64,000 nt of DNA, taken from NCBI RefSeq assembly GCF_004307995.1, contig NZ_SIRE01000015.1, forward strand, positions 1-64,000. The letters are read 5' to 3'. A program made the position numbers and the translations under genes. This document shows positions 1 to 9,337 of the stretch, in pieces. The notes beneath the pieces are model-generated. The model worked only from the letters and a program-made list of their open reading frames with translations, ran no database searches and had not been told where the DNA came from. This DNA is from Paenibacillus thalictri (lineage in GTDB: Bacteria; Bacillota; Bacilli; Paenibacillales; NBRC-103111). Within the stretch, counting starts at the first letter, position 1, and every line of letters starts with the position of its first letter.

Positions 1-153
1 TCAGTTTAGGAGTCGCGGTCGTACCACATTGAGCTTATCGACTTTTCCTGTCCTGCTCTTATCTTTGTTGACAGGTTAAGATCGAAATAAACCAGGTTTT
101 ATTTTCAATAAAGTTTGAGCCCGATAGAGCGTTTAGTTTAGGAGGTTAAAATT

Positions 154-822
154 ATGGAATGGGAATATTTATTGAGGGTTGTTATCGCCGGGTTATGCGG
201 CGCATTGATTGGGTATGAACGGAAAAGCCGGATGAAGGAAGCCGGCATTCGTACCCACTTTGTCGTATCTTTAGGCGCGGCCCTGATTATGGTCATATCG
301 AAATACGGCTTTCAGGATCAATCCGGCTGGCATGGCGTCGTGCTCGACCCTTCGCGGATTGCCGCGCAAATCGTCAGCGGCGTCGGTTTTCTTGGCGCCG
401 GGATGATTTTTATGCAACGGCATACGATCAAAGGTCTAACCACCGCGGCCGGGATTTGGGCTACGGCGGGCGTCGGCATGGCGATCGGCGCGGGCATGTT
501 TTTGCTCGGCGCGGGCGCGACCGTGATCATTCTGATCGCGCAAAAAATATTGCACGGCCGGTTCAGCTGGCTGGCCACGCCAAAAACAGAGCACCTGGTT
601 ATGCGCTTAACCCACGAACCCGGCAGCATAGAGCAGATTCAGCACATTTTTAAAGAAAAGGGCATTGCCGTGATCGGGTTTCATATCGAGCAGAAGCAGG
701 ACGGCGATTCGGACATCCAGTTGGAACTTAATACCCGGCTCCCCAGCGACTTCAAGGTGGAGCAGCTGCTTTCTTTAATCGGCGAATACCCGTTTATCAA
801 ATCGATCGACATTCAGCCGTAG
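154..822 (+). CDS. MgtC/SapB family membrane protein
   Basis: A 222-residue protein. Residues about 8-135 are hydrophobic with the family signature: GALIGYERK near residue 15, GIRTH near residue 34, then a long glycine-rich membrane stretch. The C-terminal 75 residues are soluble and look ACT-like. Known members sit in the inner membrane and help cells cope with low magnesium or other stress; the molecular activity is debated. The ATG is preceded by GGAGG eight bases upstream. It is alone on the plus strand, and its 3' end faces the large surface-protein gene. No magnesium riboswitch could be recognised in the 153 bases upstream, which are cut by the window edge. Confidence 0.9.
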   Translation: MEWEYLLRVVIAGLCGALIGYERKSRMKEAGIRTHFVVSLGAALIMVISKYGFQDQSGWHGVVLDPSRIAAQIVSGVGFLGAGMIFMQRHTIKGLTTAAGIWATAGVGMAIGAGMFLLGAGATVIILIAQKILHGRFSWLATPKTEHLVMRLTHEPGSIEQIQHIFKEKGIAVIGFHIEQKQDGDSDIQLELNTRLPSDFKVEQLLSLIGEYPFIKSIDIQP

Positions 823-936
823 CGAGCTGTTTTGGCGACTATGTTCGCGCGTTCACTGCGGACGCAGCCGGTTCACATGCGGGAGAGCCCATCTTTATGC
901 GCTTGCCGCTAGCAAACCTGAATCATAAACAATCCA

Positions 937-985
937 TTTTAAAAAAGGACCGGACGAGAGCCCAGCTCTGCATCCGGTCCTTTGA
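937..985 (-). terminator. Intrinsic terminator of the surface-protein gene
   Basis: An 11-bp stem (AAAGGACCGGA pairing with its complement) around an 18-base loop, followed on the minus strand by a run of T. It lies about 20 bases past the stop of the RCC1/SLH gene. It may also stop readthrough from mgtC. Confidence 0.85.
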
Positions 986-1005
986 CTTTTCCAGCGAAAA
1001 TACCT

Positions 1006-4000
1006 TTAAATGAGATCGGACTTTTGTAGAAGCTTCTGGACCATCACAGCAACTTCTGCTCTTGTGACGTATGCTTTCGGAGCAAGCTCCGTACCGGTTT
1101 TTCCGGAAACGATTCCCGCTTGCAAGGCATCGGCAATGCTGCTGATCGCCCAATTCGAGGTTTCATCTGCATCTGTAAATGAACGCAGAAGCTTATCTGC
1201 CGGTTGAGACGGGAGTTTTGCTTTCAGGCCGGTGAGGGTCATCGCTTTTGCTAAAATCGTCATCGCTTGCTCCCGTGTCATCTTGCCCGCCGGGCGGAAA
1301 GTGCCGTCTTCAAACCCGCTGATCAGCTTATATTCATAGGCTGTTTGTATCGCTTGGCTGTACCAATCCGCAGGCAGCATATCCGAGAATGGGGCCGCCC
1401 CGCCCTCTAATTTCAGTCCCAAAGCCTGGACGACGATCGCCGCAAATTCCGCACGTGTAATGTCTTGATCGGGATTAAACATCCCATTGCCGACACCGCT
1501 GACGACCATTCGCGAACCCATGTCTTTCACGGCATCTTCAGCCCAGTGGCCTGCCATATCTTTAAACATAATCGAACGCCATACCACGGAATACGTGCTG
1601 TTCGTCAAGCTGCTTATTCGGGCGTAGTATTTCCCGTCTTTGACGATGATTTTTGTCGGTACGTGATGAACCGTTCCATCCGCTCCAATCACTACACCCG
1701 TTGTGATTTTGCTTGGATCTGTACCATCCGGAATGGCGATGGTCCGTTCCACAAAAGCATTAAACTTCGATACTTCTACCGAGGAATCCCCGTAAGTCGC
1801 CCTCACCGTAAAATGAACCAGAGGGGCAACAAACGTGAACTCTCCGCCAATTTCCGAATTTTGAGCAATCTTCATCAAGTTTTCTGTTGGCACAGCAATT
1901 TCAATTTGCACCTTGATGTCTTGAAGCGCCATCGTGTTCCCAAGCCGGTTCACTATCGAATCGATGTTGATTTGCCCGGCGGGCAATGTATAGGTCGCAT
2001 TCTCCGTGACAATCTCCAGAACGGCCTGCTTTTGCTCCATGAATTTGATCGTCTGACCGTTGAACTCGCTAACTACATGATCCGCTTCCGTATTCACCGC
2101 AGGAATTGTGATGACTGCCCCTTGCCCAGCCGCTGCAATCCTGTTCTCCAGCTGCTGCGAATCGACGGCAACTGTCATGACCGTTTGATCATTTACTGCG
2201 GTGATCGTGACCGTTCCAGCAGCTTCCTCAATGCCATTAATCAGCAGATCAACTCCCTCATCGGTAGTCTCCGGCGTGCCTGGAGTTGCCGGCTCTTCCG
2301 GTGTACTGCTGTTGCTGCTGCTTTTACTGCCGCTCGACCACCATGGCGTCACGGGGTTGGATGCCGCGGATGCCGCGCCGCTGCCGGCGCTATTGATCGC
2401 TTTTACCGTAAACGTATACGTTGTTCCATTCATTAAGCCGGTAATGGCAATCGGGCTGGCCGCTCCGGTTGCCGTAATATCCCCCGGTGAACTGGTAACC
2501 TCATAACCTGTAATTGCACTTCCGCCATCATCCCCTGGGATCGAAAATGCAACGATTGCCTGCCCGATGCTTGCGATAGCCGATATATCCGCAGGCGCTG
2601 CCGGTACCGTTACAGGTACTGCGCTAACTTCATTGGAGGCGGCACTATCCCCTCCCGAGTTCGCCGCTTTCACCACAAAATAATAGGTTGTTCCATTGCT
2701 CAAACCTGCCGCATCATAGGTGTATACCGAGCCGCTTACGGTAGCCGTCTCCGTCCCATAAGTGCCCGATGTGACGCTTTGGTAAACTTTATATCCGGTT
2801 GCCCTAGCCACTGGATTCCACGTGAGCGTAACTTTTCCGTTTCCGGCGGCAGCAGGCTGCAATACCGGTGCGTCAGGCGCAAGCGGCGGCGACGGGTTCT
2901 GCGTATAGAACGCTGTGTACGTCATATCCGCCGTCACTGTTGTTGCAGCTACTTGCTCGCTAGTCAGCATCGTTGTTCCCCCGTCGCTGCTCCAGCCTGC
3001 GAACGTGTAACCGCTATGGGGCGTTACTATAGGGATTGCCGCCGGACTGCGGCCATACGTTACTGTCTCGACCGTTGCGCTGATCGTTCCGTTTGCCCCC
3101 GCACCATACCTCACGGTATAGCAGTTCGCATCCCACATCGCGTACAACCTCACATCGGCAGCGCCCATGATGAAGCCCGCATTGGCCGCGTAGCTCATTC
3201 CGTTACCGTCCGCTTGCGTGTTCCATCCGGTAAAAGAGTGCCCTCCCTTCACAAGATTGCCGCTATTATCCATGACGGTGACCGATGCGCCTTCCTCATA
3301 GCTATGGCTATCCACAGGCACGTTTCCTCCCGTACTGCCATTGCCGTTATAAGAGACTGTGTGAAGTGATTTTGTCACTACTTGCCGCATCGTATAAGCG
3401 CTCTTGTACCCCGCCGCATCTTTCACAATGATGTTAAAATAATACGTGGTGCCAGGCCTCAAACCCGTAATTTCCAACAGGCCTATATCCGACGCATAGG
3501 ATCCGACGGCCGTCCCTCTTCTTTCCATATCGCTCACCGTTTGAATGTTGCCGCTCCCGGAACGATACACCAAATATTGCAAAACGCTCTGCTCGCTCAT
3601 ATTATCCTCCGCTTTCGTCCAATTCAAGGTAACACTTGCAGAAGTTAAGGAGGAAGCGGAAATCGTTCCGCTGCTTACGGTTGGTGCCGTTGCATCCATC
3701 ACTGCTTTACTTAGCACGGGCAACAATCGATTGGTTGATGTATTGTCGCCCAGTTGACCGCTGCTGTTTAATCCCCACGACCAGATCATTCCATCGCTTT
3801 TCATCGCAAAACTGTGAAAGCCTCCGGCGGCAACCTCCTTCATTCCGCTCAAACCGGGCACCTGCACAGGCGAAAGCCGCTGGGTGGTCGTCCCGTCTCC
3901 CAGTTGACCATAACTGTTATATCCCCAGGCCCAAACATGCCCCGCCGCATCCACCGCAAGACTATGGTAACCTCCTCCGGCAATTGCCGTAACGTCGGGC

Positions 4001-4842
4001 AACCCGGATATTTGTACAGGAACCTTGCGATTCGTTCCCGTACCGTCCCCTACTGCGCCGTATCTGTTTTCACCCCAGGCCCAAACGTGCCCGCCTGTAT
4101 CAACCGCAAGACTATGGTTGCCTCCGGCGGCGATAGCCTTTATATTGCTGAGACCCGGCACTTGCTGCGGCAAGCTTCGCTGCTGTGTCGTTCCATCCCC
4201 TAACTCCCCCGCATCATTGATTCCCCACGACCAAACCGTACCGTCCTCTTTAAGCGCCAGACTGAAATACCCGCCTGCAGCGATCGCCTTTACGTTGCTC
4301 AAACCGCTTACCTGTACGGGTGTAGTTCGCTGGGTGGTCGTCCCGTCCCCCAGATCGCCATCCTCATTTCTCCCCCAGGCCCATACATGGCCGTCTTCAT
4401 CCAGAGCAAGCGTATGATAACCGACGCCTCCGGAAACCGCCTTTATGCGGCTTAAGCCCGTAACCGTCACAGGGGTGGTGCGGTCTGTTAATGTGCCGTC
4501 TCCCAATTGACCGTCACTGTTGGAGCCCCACGTCATCACCGTTCCGTCATGCAAAACTGCAACGCTGCCTCGAACCCCTGAGGCAATCGCCTTAACGCCG
4601 CTGAGTCCCGCCGCTTGTCTCGGAACGGCCCGGCTCGCCGTCTCACCGTTCCCCATCTGTCCTTTGTCGCCCCGGCCCCATGACCAGACCGTTCCATCGC
4701 TAATGACCCCTACGCTGTGATAATACCCTGCGGCTATTTGAGGCACGACTGCATTTTCCGCATGTGCCGCGTTTTTCAATAACAATGGAAAAGTACTCAG
4801 AACGATTATGATACATAAAAAAACTTTCCCTGCTTGCCTCAT
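1006..4842 (-). CDS. RCC1-repeat/Fn3/SLH cell-surface protein
   Basis: A secreted protein of about 1278 residues. After an N-terminal signal peptide (residues about 1-28) come seven RCC1-type repeats (about 35-380; each has a WGxNxxGQLGDGT-like core) that should form a beta-propeller. Then follow an Fn3 domain (about 390-490), Listeria/Bacteroides-type beta-grasp repeats (about 495-650), two more Fn3 domains (about 655-840), a Ser/Pro-rich linker, a mixed region, and three SLH domains (about 1085-1278) that bind pyruvylated wall polymer. I chose the ATG at 4842 because GGAGGG lies seven bases upstream; an in-frame ATG at 4857 overlaps that site. Probably a wall-anchored adhesion or binding protein. 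Ligand unknown. Confidence 0.9.
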   Translation of the reverse strand: MRQAGKVFLCIIIVLSTFPLLLKNAAHAENAVVPQIAAGYYHSVGVISDGTVWSWGRGDKGQMGNGETASRAVPRQAAGLSGVKAIASGVRGSVAVLHDGTVMTWGSNSDGQLGDGTLTDRTTPVTVTGLSRIKAVSGGVGYHTLALDEDGHVWAWGRNEDGDLGDGTTTQRTTPVQVSGLSNVKAIAAGGYFSLALKEDGTVWSWGINDAGELGDGTTQQRSLPQQVPGLSNIKAIAAGGNHSLAVDTGGHVWAWGENRYGAVGDGTGTNRKVPVQISGLPDVTAIAGGGYHSLAVDAAGHVWAWGYNSYGQLGDGTTTQRLSPVQVPGLSGMKEVAAGGFHSFAMKSDGMIWSWGLNSSGQLGDNTSTNRLLPVLSKAVMDATAPTVSSGTISASSLTSASVTLNWTKAEDNMSEQSVLQYLVYRSGSGNIQTVSDMERRGTAVGSYASDIGLLEITGLRPGTTYYFNIIVKDAAGYKSAYTMRQVVTKSLHTVSYNGNGSTGGNVPVDSHSYEEGASVTVMDNSGNLVKGGHSFTGWNTQADGNGMSYAANAGFIMGAADVRLYAMWDANCYTVRYGAGANGTISATVETVTYGRSPAAIPIVTPHSGYTFAGWSSDGGTTMLTSEQVAATTVTADMTYTAFYTQNPSPPLAPDAPVLQPAAAGNGKVTLTWNPVARATGYKVYQSVTSGTYGTETATVSGSVYTYDAAGLSNGTTYYFVVKAANSGGDSAASNEVSAVPVTVPAAPADISAIASIGQAIVAFSIPGDDGGSAITGYEVTSSPGDITATGAASPIAITGLMNGTTYTFTVKAINSAGSGAASAASNPVTPWWSSGSKSSSNSSTPEEPATPGTPETTDEGVDLLINGIEEAAGTVTITAVNDQTVMTVAVDSQQLENRIAAAGQGAVITIPAVNTEADHVVSEFNGQTIKFMEQKQAVLEIVTENATYTLPAGQINIDSIVNRLGNTMALQDIKVQIEIAVPTENLMKIAQNSEIGGEFTFVAPLVHFTVRATYGDSSVEVSKFNAFVERTIAIPDGTDPSKITTGVVIGADGTVHHVPTKIIVKDGKYYARISSLTNSTYSVVWRSIMFKDMAGHWAEDAVKDMGSRMVVSGVGNGMFNPDQDITRAEFAAIVVQALGLKLEGGAAPFSDMLPADWYSQAIQTAYEYKLISGFEDGTFRPAGKMTREQAMTILAKAMTLTGLKAKLPSQPADKLLRSFTDADETSNWAISSIADALQAGIVSGKTGTELAPKAYVTRAEVAVMVQKLLQKSDLI

Positions 4843-4916
4843 TGCTCTTCCCTCCATATGGCGTTGACGGATTCGAATTCACAGACCATGTTAGCAAATA
4901 TAAATAGATCGCCATA

Positions 4917-4962
4917 TTAACTAAAGTTAACTTCTGCATATTTTTTTGGTATTTAGTATAAT
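4917..4962 (+). promoter_or_regulatory. Divergent promoter region with inverted repeat
   Basis: A 6-2-6 inverted repeat TTAACTAAAGTTAA (4917-4930) sits 26 bases before a perfect TATAAT (4957-4962) that faces the LuxR gene. The matching -35 is poor (CTGCAT), which suggests activator dependence. The region also serves the surface-protein gene in the other direction. Confidence 0.5.
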
Positions 4963-5019
4963 GAAATACAGGTATCGTTACGGTAAACAATAATTTGTTA
5001 TTCGTTGAGAGGTACACCC

Positions 5020-7629
5020 ATGATACGTCAAGCAGATCCCATCATTTTAAAAACAAAAATCGTTATCCCTGCCCTCAAAGAATCTACGGTTATGCGGGAC
5101 CGGCTAGTGGATTCGATTCATTCCGGTTTGAAAGGCCGGCTTACAATCGTATGCGCGCCAACCGGGTTTGGAAAAACGACGCTGTTGGCCCAATGGGCGC
5201 ATACCCGGCAGCACTTATGCGCTTGGGTCTCGCTTGATGAGAGGGATAACGATACGGTCCGATTTTGGCGATATATTGCCCATGCACTTGCTGCGGTGAT
5301 TCCTGACGCAATCGGGGACCGCATTTTACAGCTCTCCCAAGTTTTACCGAGCTTGTCCTCCATCACCTTTCTCGATGCGCTTATCAACGAGCTGTTTGTA
5401 CTTCCGGAGCCTGTTACGCTCATCCTGGACGATTACCACAACATTTTCCAGAAGCAAATCCACGACAGCTTCTCTTATCTGGTCCATCACTTACCGGAAA
5501 CGATGCACCTGCTTGTCGCCACCCGTACCGAACTGCCTTTTTCTACCGTACAATGGATGGCTAAAAAAGAACAAAACCAAATCGACACGCTGCAGCTCCA
5601 ATTTACACCGGCCGAGATGGAATTGTTTTGCCGGTCAATGGCCGGGATGACGTTGTCTGAGCGATATATTGAACAATTGATGTTGTGCACGGAGGGCTGG
5701 GTAACAGGGCTGCAACTGATGGCGCTCTCCCTACGTTCCGAGCCGGATTATAGCCGCTTTATGGAAGAGTGTAGAGGAAATCATCCCCGCATCTCGGAAT
5801 ATTTGTTCCACGAGGTCGTTTCCAAGCTCCCCGCTGACATTTATCGTTTTCTAATGAAAACATCTGTCTTAAGCCGGATGGATCCGCTTATTTGCGATGC
5901 CGTCACACAGGAAAGCGGCAGTCTTCGTATGCTCACGACGGTAAGGAGTATGAATCTGTTCCTTGTTCCGCTTGACGATCAGAATAGCTGGTTCCGGTAT
6001 CATCATCTGTTCTCCCAATTTCTGCAGGAGCTTTTGAAGAGGACCGATCCGCAGCAATGGATCACATCGAACCGTTTGGCAAGCGAAGCTTTTGCCGAGC
6101 GGGGCTACTTGGACGAGGCTGTTGATCATGCCATTGCTTCTCGAGACTTTGCCCTTATGGAGACATACTTGGCAAGGCATATTCCGGTCGTACTGAAACG
6201 AGGGGAATTCGCTACCTTGCTCCGCTGGTTCGAAAGTATTCCCAGCGATTTTACACCTTCCCCGGAGCTCGCCCTCCTCTATGCATTTGTTCTCACAGTG
6301 ACAGGGCAGCCCGAACGTTCGGAACATGAACTACAGCTTATTGAGCGGGAATGCCAAGCGATGGGGCATTCAGAGAGATCCAGGCAGCTGCAGAGCGGCA
6401 TCGTGTTTGTCCGGTCGAATCTGGTGTTTTTAACCGGGGATTTTGACCATTGGCTTGCATTTATGGACGGTATCCTTGACGATAACCTGCCGGAAAATCC
6501 GACTTATTATAATTTCAATTACAATTTGGCCGAACCGCTTGTACGGCGAACGGCTTTGGGGCTTAAGGGATTGCTCTCGACCGATACGGAAACGATTGGC
6601 ATTCGGTTTACGGAAATATTGGAGGCGCATGGTTGGCGGCATTCGCTTATTCATTTGTACGTGAAGCAATCGCTTTGCGAAGGTTACTATGAATGGAACA
6701 GAATGGATCAATGCCGCGAGTTGCTTCTCGAAATGGAAAAAACCGTTGTAAATGGACAAATTCCCGGTTTGTTCATTCCAATCCGCATCATAAAAGCACG
6801 TATATATATCACGGAAGGCCGCTTGCATCTAGCCCATGCCATCATAGAAGAGACGCTGGAAACAGCGGTAAAGCTGCCCGACACTCGCTGGATGCATGCT
6901 TTGCGGTCTTGCAAGGCGGGAATTTATGTACGGGAAGGCCGGATCACAGAGGCCAAACAAGAGCTAACCCGTCTTGGCATCTCCGCCAAGGATAAACCTA
7001 CCTTCAACCGGGAGTTCGAATATTTGGCGCTGGTTCGTCTGCTCGGCAAGCAGCGTAAAGAAGCGGAGGCGATCCGTCTTTTGGAGCTGCTCAAACTCCA
7101 ATCCGAAAGAGAACAGCTGCTTTCAAGCCTGGTCGAGATTTCGAACCTGCAGGCTTTGTTGGAATACCAGCTCGGAAAACGAAGCTCGGCGCTGAAACTT
7201 CTGCACGAAGCGTTACTTATCGGGGAGAGAAACGGGTACATTCGAAGTTTCCTTGACGAAGGAACGGCTATGGCGGAGCTGTTAACAAGCTACCTTAACT
7301 ACAAAAACAACCAAGCTGCAGCGTCCGAAAGGACGGGTGTATCCGAGGAATATGTCCGCAAGCTGCTCGGGCTGTTTCCGATCATCCCTAAGGCGTATAC
7401 CCATCTTACGTCCGATTTAAGCAAATCACTGAGCAGAAATGAACTAAACCTCCTGCAGTTGATCCGCCAAGGGGCGACCAATAAACAAATCGCGGCGGCG
7501 CTTCACTTATCGGAGGGAACGGTAAAGGTGTACCTCTCCCGCTTGTACGAGAAGCTGGGCGTATCCTCCCGTACGCAAGCCTTAAATATCGTGCAGGAAT
7601 CACACTTACTGAATAATGAGGGGGATTAA
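5020..7629 (+). CDS. MalT-like LuxR-family ATP-dependent transcription regulator
   Basis: A protein of about 869 residues with the MalT (STAND) layout: NB-ARC-like ATPase with Walker A PTGFGKTT at residues 47-54 and a Walker B-like LILDDYH near 133-139, a winged-helix region, a long helical TPR-like sensor region (about 380-720), and a C-terminal LuxR helix-turn-helix (about 800-865, with LNLLQLIRQGATNKQIAAAL). Such regulators bind an inducer, form oligomers and activate transcription. I prefer the ATG at 5020 (GAGAGG upstream) over the TTG at 5005. It is transcribed away from the surface-protein gene and shares its promoter region, so that gene is a plausible target (inference). Confidence 0.9.
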   Translation: MIRQADPIILKTKIVIPALKESTVMRDRLVDSIHSGLKGRLTIVCAPTGFGKTTLLAQWAHTRQHLCAWVSLDERDNDTVRFWRYIAHALAAVIPDAIGDRILQLSQVLPSLSSITFLDALINELFVLPEPVTLILDDYHNIFQKQIHDSFSYLVHHLPETMHLLVATRTELPFSTVQWMAKKEQNQIDTLQLQFTPAEMELFCRSMAGMTLSERYIEQLMLCTEGWVTGLQLMALSLRSEPDYSRFMEECRGNHPRISEYLFHEVVSKLPADIYRFLMKTSVLSRMDPLICDAVTQESGSLRMLTTVRSMNLFLVPLDDQNSWFRYHHLFSQFLQELLKRTDPQQWITSNRLASEAFAERGYLDEAVDHAIASRDFALMETYLARHIPVVLKRGEFATLLRWFESIPSDFTPSPELALLYAFVLTVTGQPERSEHELQLIERECQAMGHSERSRQLQSGIVFVRSNLVFLTGDFDHWLAFMDGILDDNLPENPTYYNFNYNLAEPLVRRTALGLKGLLSTDTETIGIRFTEILEAHGWRHSLIHLYVKQSLCEGYYEWNRMDQCRELLLEMEKTVVNGQIPGLFIPIRIIKARIYITEGRLHLAHAIIEETLETAVKLPDTRWMHALRSCKAGIYVREGRITEAKQELTRLGISAKDKPTFNREFEYLALVRLLGKQRKEAEAIRLLELLKLQSEREQLLSSLVEISNLQALLEYQLGKRSSALKLLHEALLIGERNGYIRSFLDEGTAMAELLTSYLNYKNNQAAASERTGVSEEYVRKLLGLFPIIPKAYTHLTSDLSKSLSRNELNLLQLIRQGATNKQIAAALHLSEGTVKVYLSRLYEKLGVSSRTQALNIVQESHLLNNEGD

Positions 7630-7916
7630 TTTTTGAGCAGGTGACAACTTTCCTTTCCAAGTCGGGGTTTCCCCTTATTTCCCCAGCAACCCTGCACCCG
7701 CCTTGGAGTAGGGTTGAGCTCTCTCGGCACGCTGCTGCGCTGCTTTCCTCCCTAATCTTTGCCGCCAGATTCCCTACGGCCGGGCTTAAGATTACGGTCA
7801 TTTTTTAAGCTGTTGTTAAGCTTGTATTCAGTGTACTCTCAAGCTGCTTTCATGGTAGGCCTATATACTGAAGCACGAATGGGAAAAACAAGCAGCAGCA
7901 TGGGAGGAACAGACGA
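7630..7916. other. Intergenic segment with no recognised gene
   Basis: 287 bases between the LuxR gene and the lipoprotein gene. The part at about 7640-7790 is pyrimidine-rich on the plus strand and resembles no coding sequence I can name. A GGGAGGA ribosome site for the next gene is at 7902-7908. Confidence 0.5.
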
Positions 7917-8654
7917 ATGATCATGAATTATGTTAAGTATGTAGGCATCGGTGCGCTTGCCGCAGTATTGATTACGGGCTGCGGGGAAAAGCCGGCGGCA
8001 CAACCGGCCTCTGCAGCGGATGGTGCGGCTGCGCAGCAAACCGGGCAGATGGGATCTTCCGGACAAGCTCAAGCGTCGAGTCAGAGCCAGCCCAATCAAG
8101 CAGGGCAACCTAACCAGCAAGCAGCACAAAGCGGCGGAATAAACGACAAAGAGCGGCAGATGGGCATGACATTTCAAAACCTGCTGATGATGGACAAAGC
8201 CGACGGTTTGACCATCACCAAACAGCAAGCCGAATATATGCTGCCGGTCGTTCAAGACGGAATTACGAAGAAAGAATTGTCCAGCGATGCCGAGACGAAA
8301 CTTACCGAAAAGCTGACTGCAGAGCAGAAACCGTTTTTGAGCGACCGCGCTTCGACCCGTGCGCAAGGCCAAGGCGGACCGCAGCAAGGAGGCTCGGGAC
8401 AAACGGGATCGCAAGGAAACCAAGGGCAAGGCGAGCCTCAAGGAAACAACCAAGGGCAAAATCGCGGGCAGGACCGGCCGACGGGAAATTCCGGATCCGG
8501 ACAGCAGCAAAACGCCCCGGCCCAAGGAGCCGACCGGACCCAGGGAGGCGAGGGCAAATCGCCCGTGCAAGGCGGCGGTAAAGGCGGGAATCCAGGCCAG
8601 CCCGGCGATCGCGGGCAGCAGTTGGTTGAGCTGCTGCAGTCCAAACTTAAATAA
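7917..8654 (+). CDS. Gln/Gly-rich putative lipoprotein
   Basis: A 245-residue protein with a lipoprotein signal: short basic start, hydrophobic stretch and lipobox LITGC with the acylated Cys at residue 22. Residues 25-75 are Ala/Gln/Ser-rich. Residues about 78-140 form the only ordered-looking, helical part (GMTFQNLLMMDKADGLTITKQ). The remaining 100 residues are a Gly/Gln/Asn-rich low-complexity tail. It should be tethered outside the membrane. The ordered segment resembles small helical domains seen in other Paenibacillus lipoproteins; the function is unknown. It is a single gene with GGGAGGA upstream and a terminator directly downstream. Confidence 0.8.
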   Translation: MIMNYVKYVGIGALAAVLITGCGEKPAAQPASAADGAAAQQTGQMGSSGQAQASSQSQPNQAGQPNQQAAQSGGINDKERQMGMTFQNLLMMDKADGLTITKQQAEYMLPVVQDGITKKELSSDAETKLTEKLTAEQKPFLSDRASTRAQGQGGPQQGGSGQTGSQGNQGQGEPQGNNQGQNRGQDRPTGNSGSGQQQNAPAQGADRTQGGEGKSPVQGGGKGGNPGQPGDRGQQLVELLQSKLK

Positions 8655-8690
8655 CCCGTTACATAGTGGCTGCTTTTTATCTTCAGAAAT

Positions 8691-8749
8691 GATGAAGGGA
8701 AGTTCGGCGGAGCTCCTTGCTCCTTATACCGGACTTCCCTTCATTTTTG
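8691..8749. terminator. Bidirectional terminator between convergent genes
   Basis: The 16-base arm ATGAAGGGAAGTTCGG pairs with a downstream arm ending in TTCAT, then TTTTT on the plus strand. The minus strand also has nearby T residues. It lies between the converging lipoprotein and thioesterase genes. Confidence 0.8.
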
Positions 8750-8755
8750 TATGAT

Positions 8756-9298
8756 TCACCTGTTATCCAAGCTTTTTAGAATATAAAACGTCGCCGTGCC
8801 TGTAGCTACAAGGCGATTTTCATCGTCGAAAACGTCCGCCCGGCCGACGGATATCGTGCCTCCGCGGTGAACAATTTCAGATTTGCACACAAGCTGTTTT
8901 CCTCTGCCGGGGCGAACGTAGTTGATTTTCAGCTCAATCGTCACCGAGTGCTGATCGTTTCTCAGTGTGGAATACACCGCCGTGCCGATCCCCGTATCGA
9001 TTAAGCTGGCAATAGCACCGCCATGTACGACTCCTTGATTTTGCAGCAAATCCGTCACCACATTCATGCTTAATACGGCAGTTCCTTCCCCGATATGCTC
9101 CTCTTTGATGCCAAGTAAATCGCGAAAAGGACTCCGGGTGCGTTTTTTTTGCTCCTCGTTGTCCTGACCAGACAAGCTGTCCCGGTCTTGTTGCTGCGCG
9201 TCTTGCTGATGCTGGCTATCTTGCCGGTTAGTCTGGTCTTGTCCGTTATGCCGGTCAGATCGGCCTTGCTGATCATGTCGTTCTTGTTGATCGCTCAT
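8756..9298 (-). CDS. PaaI-type hotdog thioesterase with disordered N-terminal tail
   Basis: About 180 residues. The C-terminal 120 residues have the hotdog-fold thioesterase signature (QGVVHGGAIASLIDTGIGTA, then VTIELKINYVRP), typical of PaaI-like acyl-CoA thioesterases. The first 50 residues are almost entirely Gln, Asp, Arg and Asn and look disordered, which is unusual for a family of about 130 residues. The ATG at 9298 has GAGGAGG about ten bases upstream; the TTG at 9319 would overlap that site. It is the last of a minus-strand run, 39 bases after the nucleotidyltransferase gene. Confidence 0.85.
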   Translation of the reverse strand: MSDQQERHDQQGRSDRHNGQDQTNRQDSQHQQDAQQQDRDSLSGQDNEEQKKRTRSPFRDLLGIKEEHIGEGTAVLSMNVVTDLLQNQGVVHGGAIASLIDTGIGTAVYSTLRNDQHSVTIELKINYVRPGRGKQLVCKSEIVHRGGTISVGRADVFDDENRLVATGTATFYILKSLDNR

Positions 9299-9337
9299 GC
9301 TCCTGCTGCGCCTCCTCAAATCTTATGTATGCACTTA

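Noticed and set aside
1..153. Magnesium riboswitch upstream of the MgtC-like gene
   Set aside because: The leader is short and cut by the window edge; no M-box features could be seen.
1465..2436. Long plus-strand ORF opposite the surface-protein gene
   Set aside because: It mirrors the GC-rich minus-strand gene, has no ribosome site, and its product is Arg/His/Cys-rich with no recognisable domain.
7630..7801. Group II intron or rRNA fragment
   Set aside because: The pyrimidine-rich stretch looked unusual, but I could not identify intron domain V, an encoded protein or an rRNA signature.
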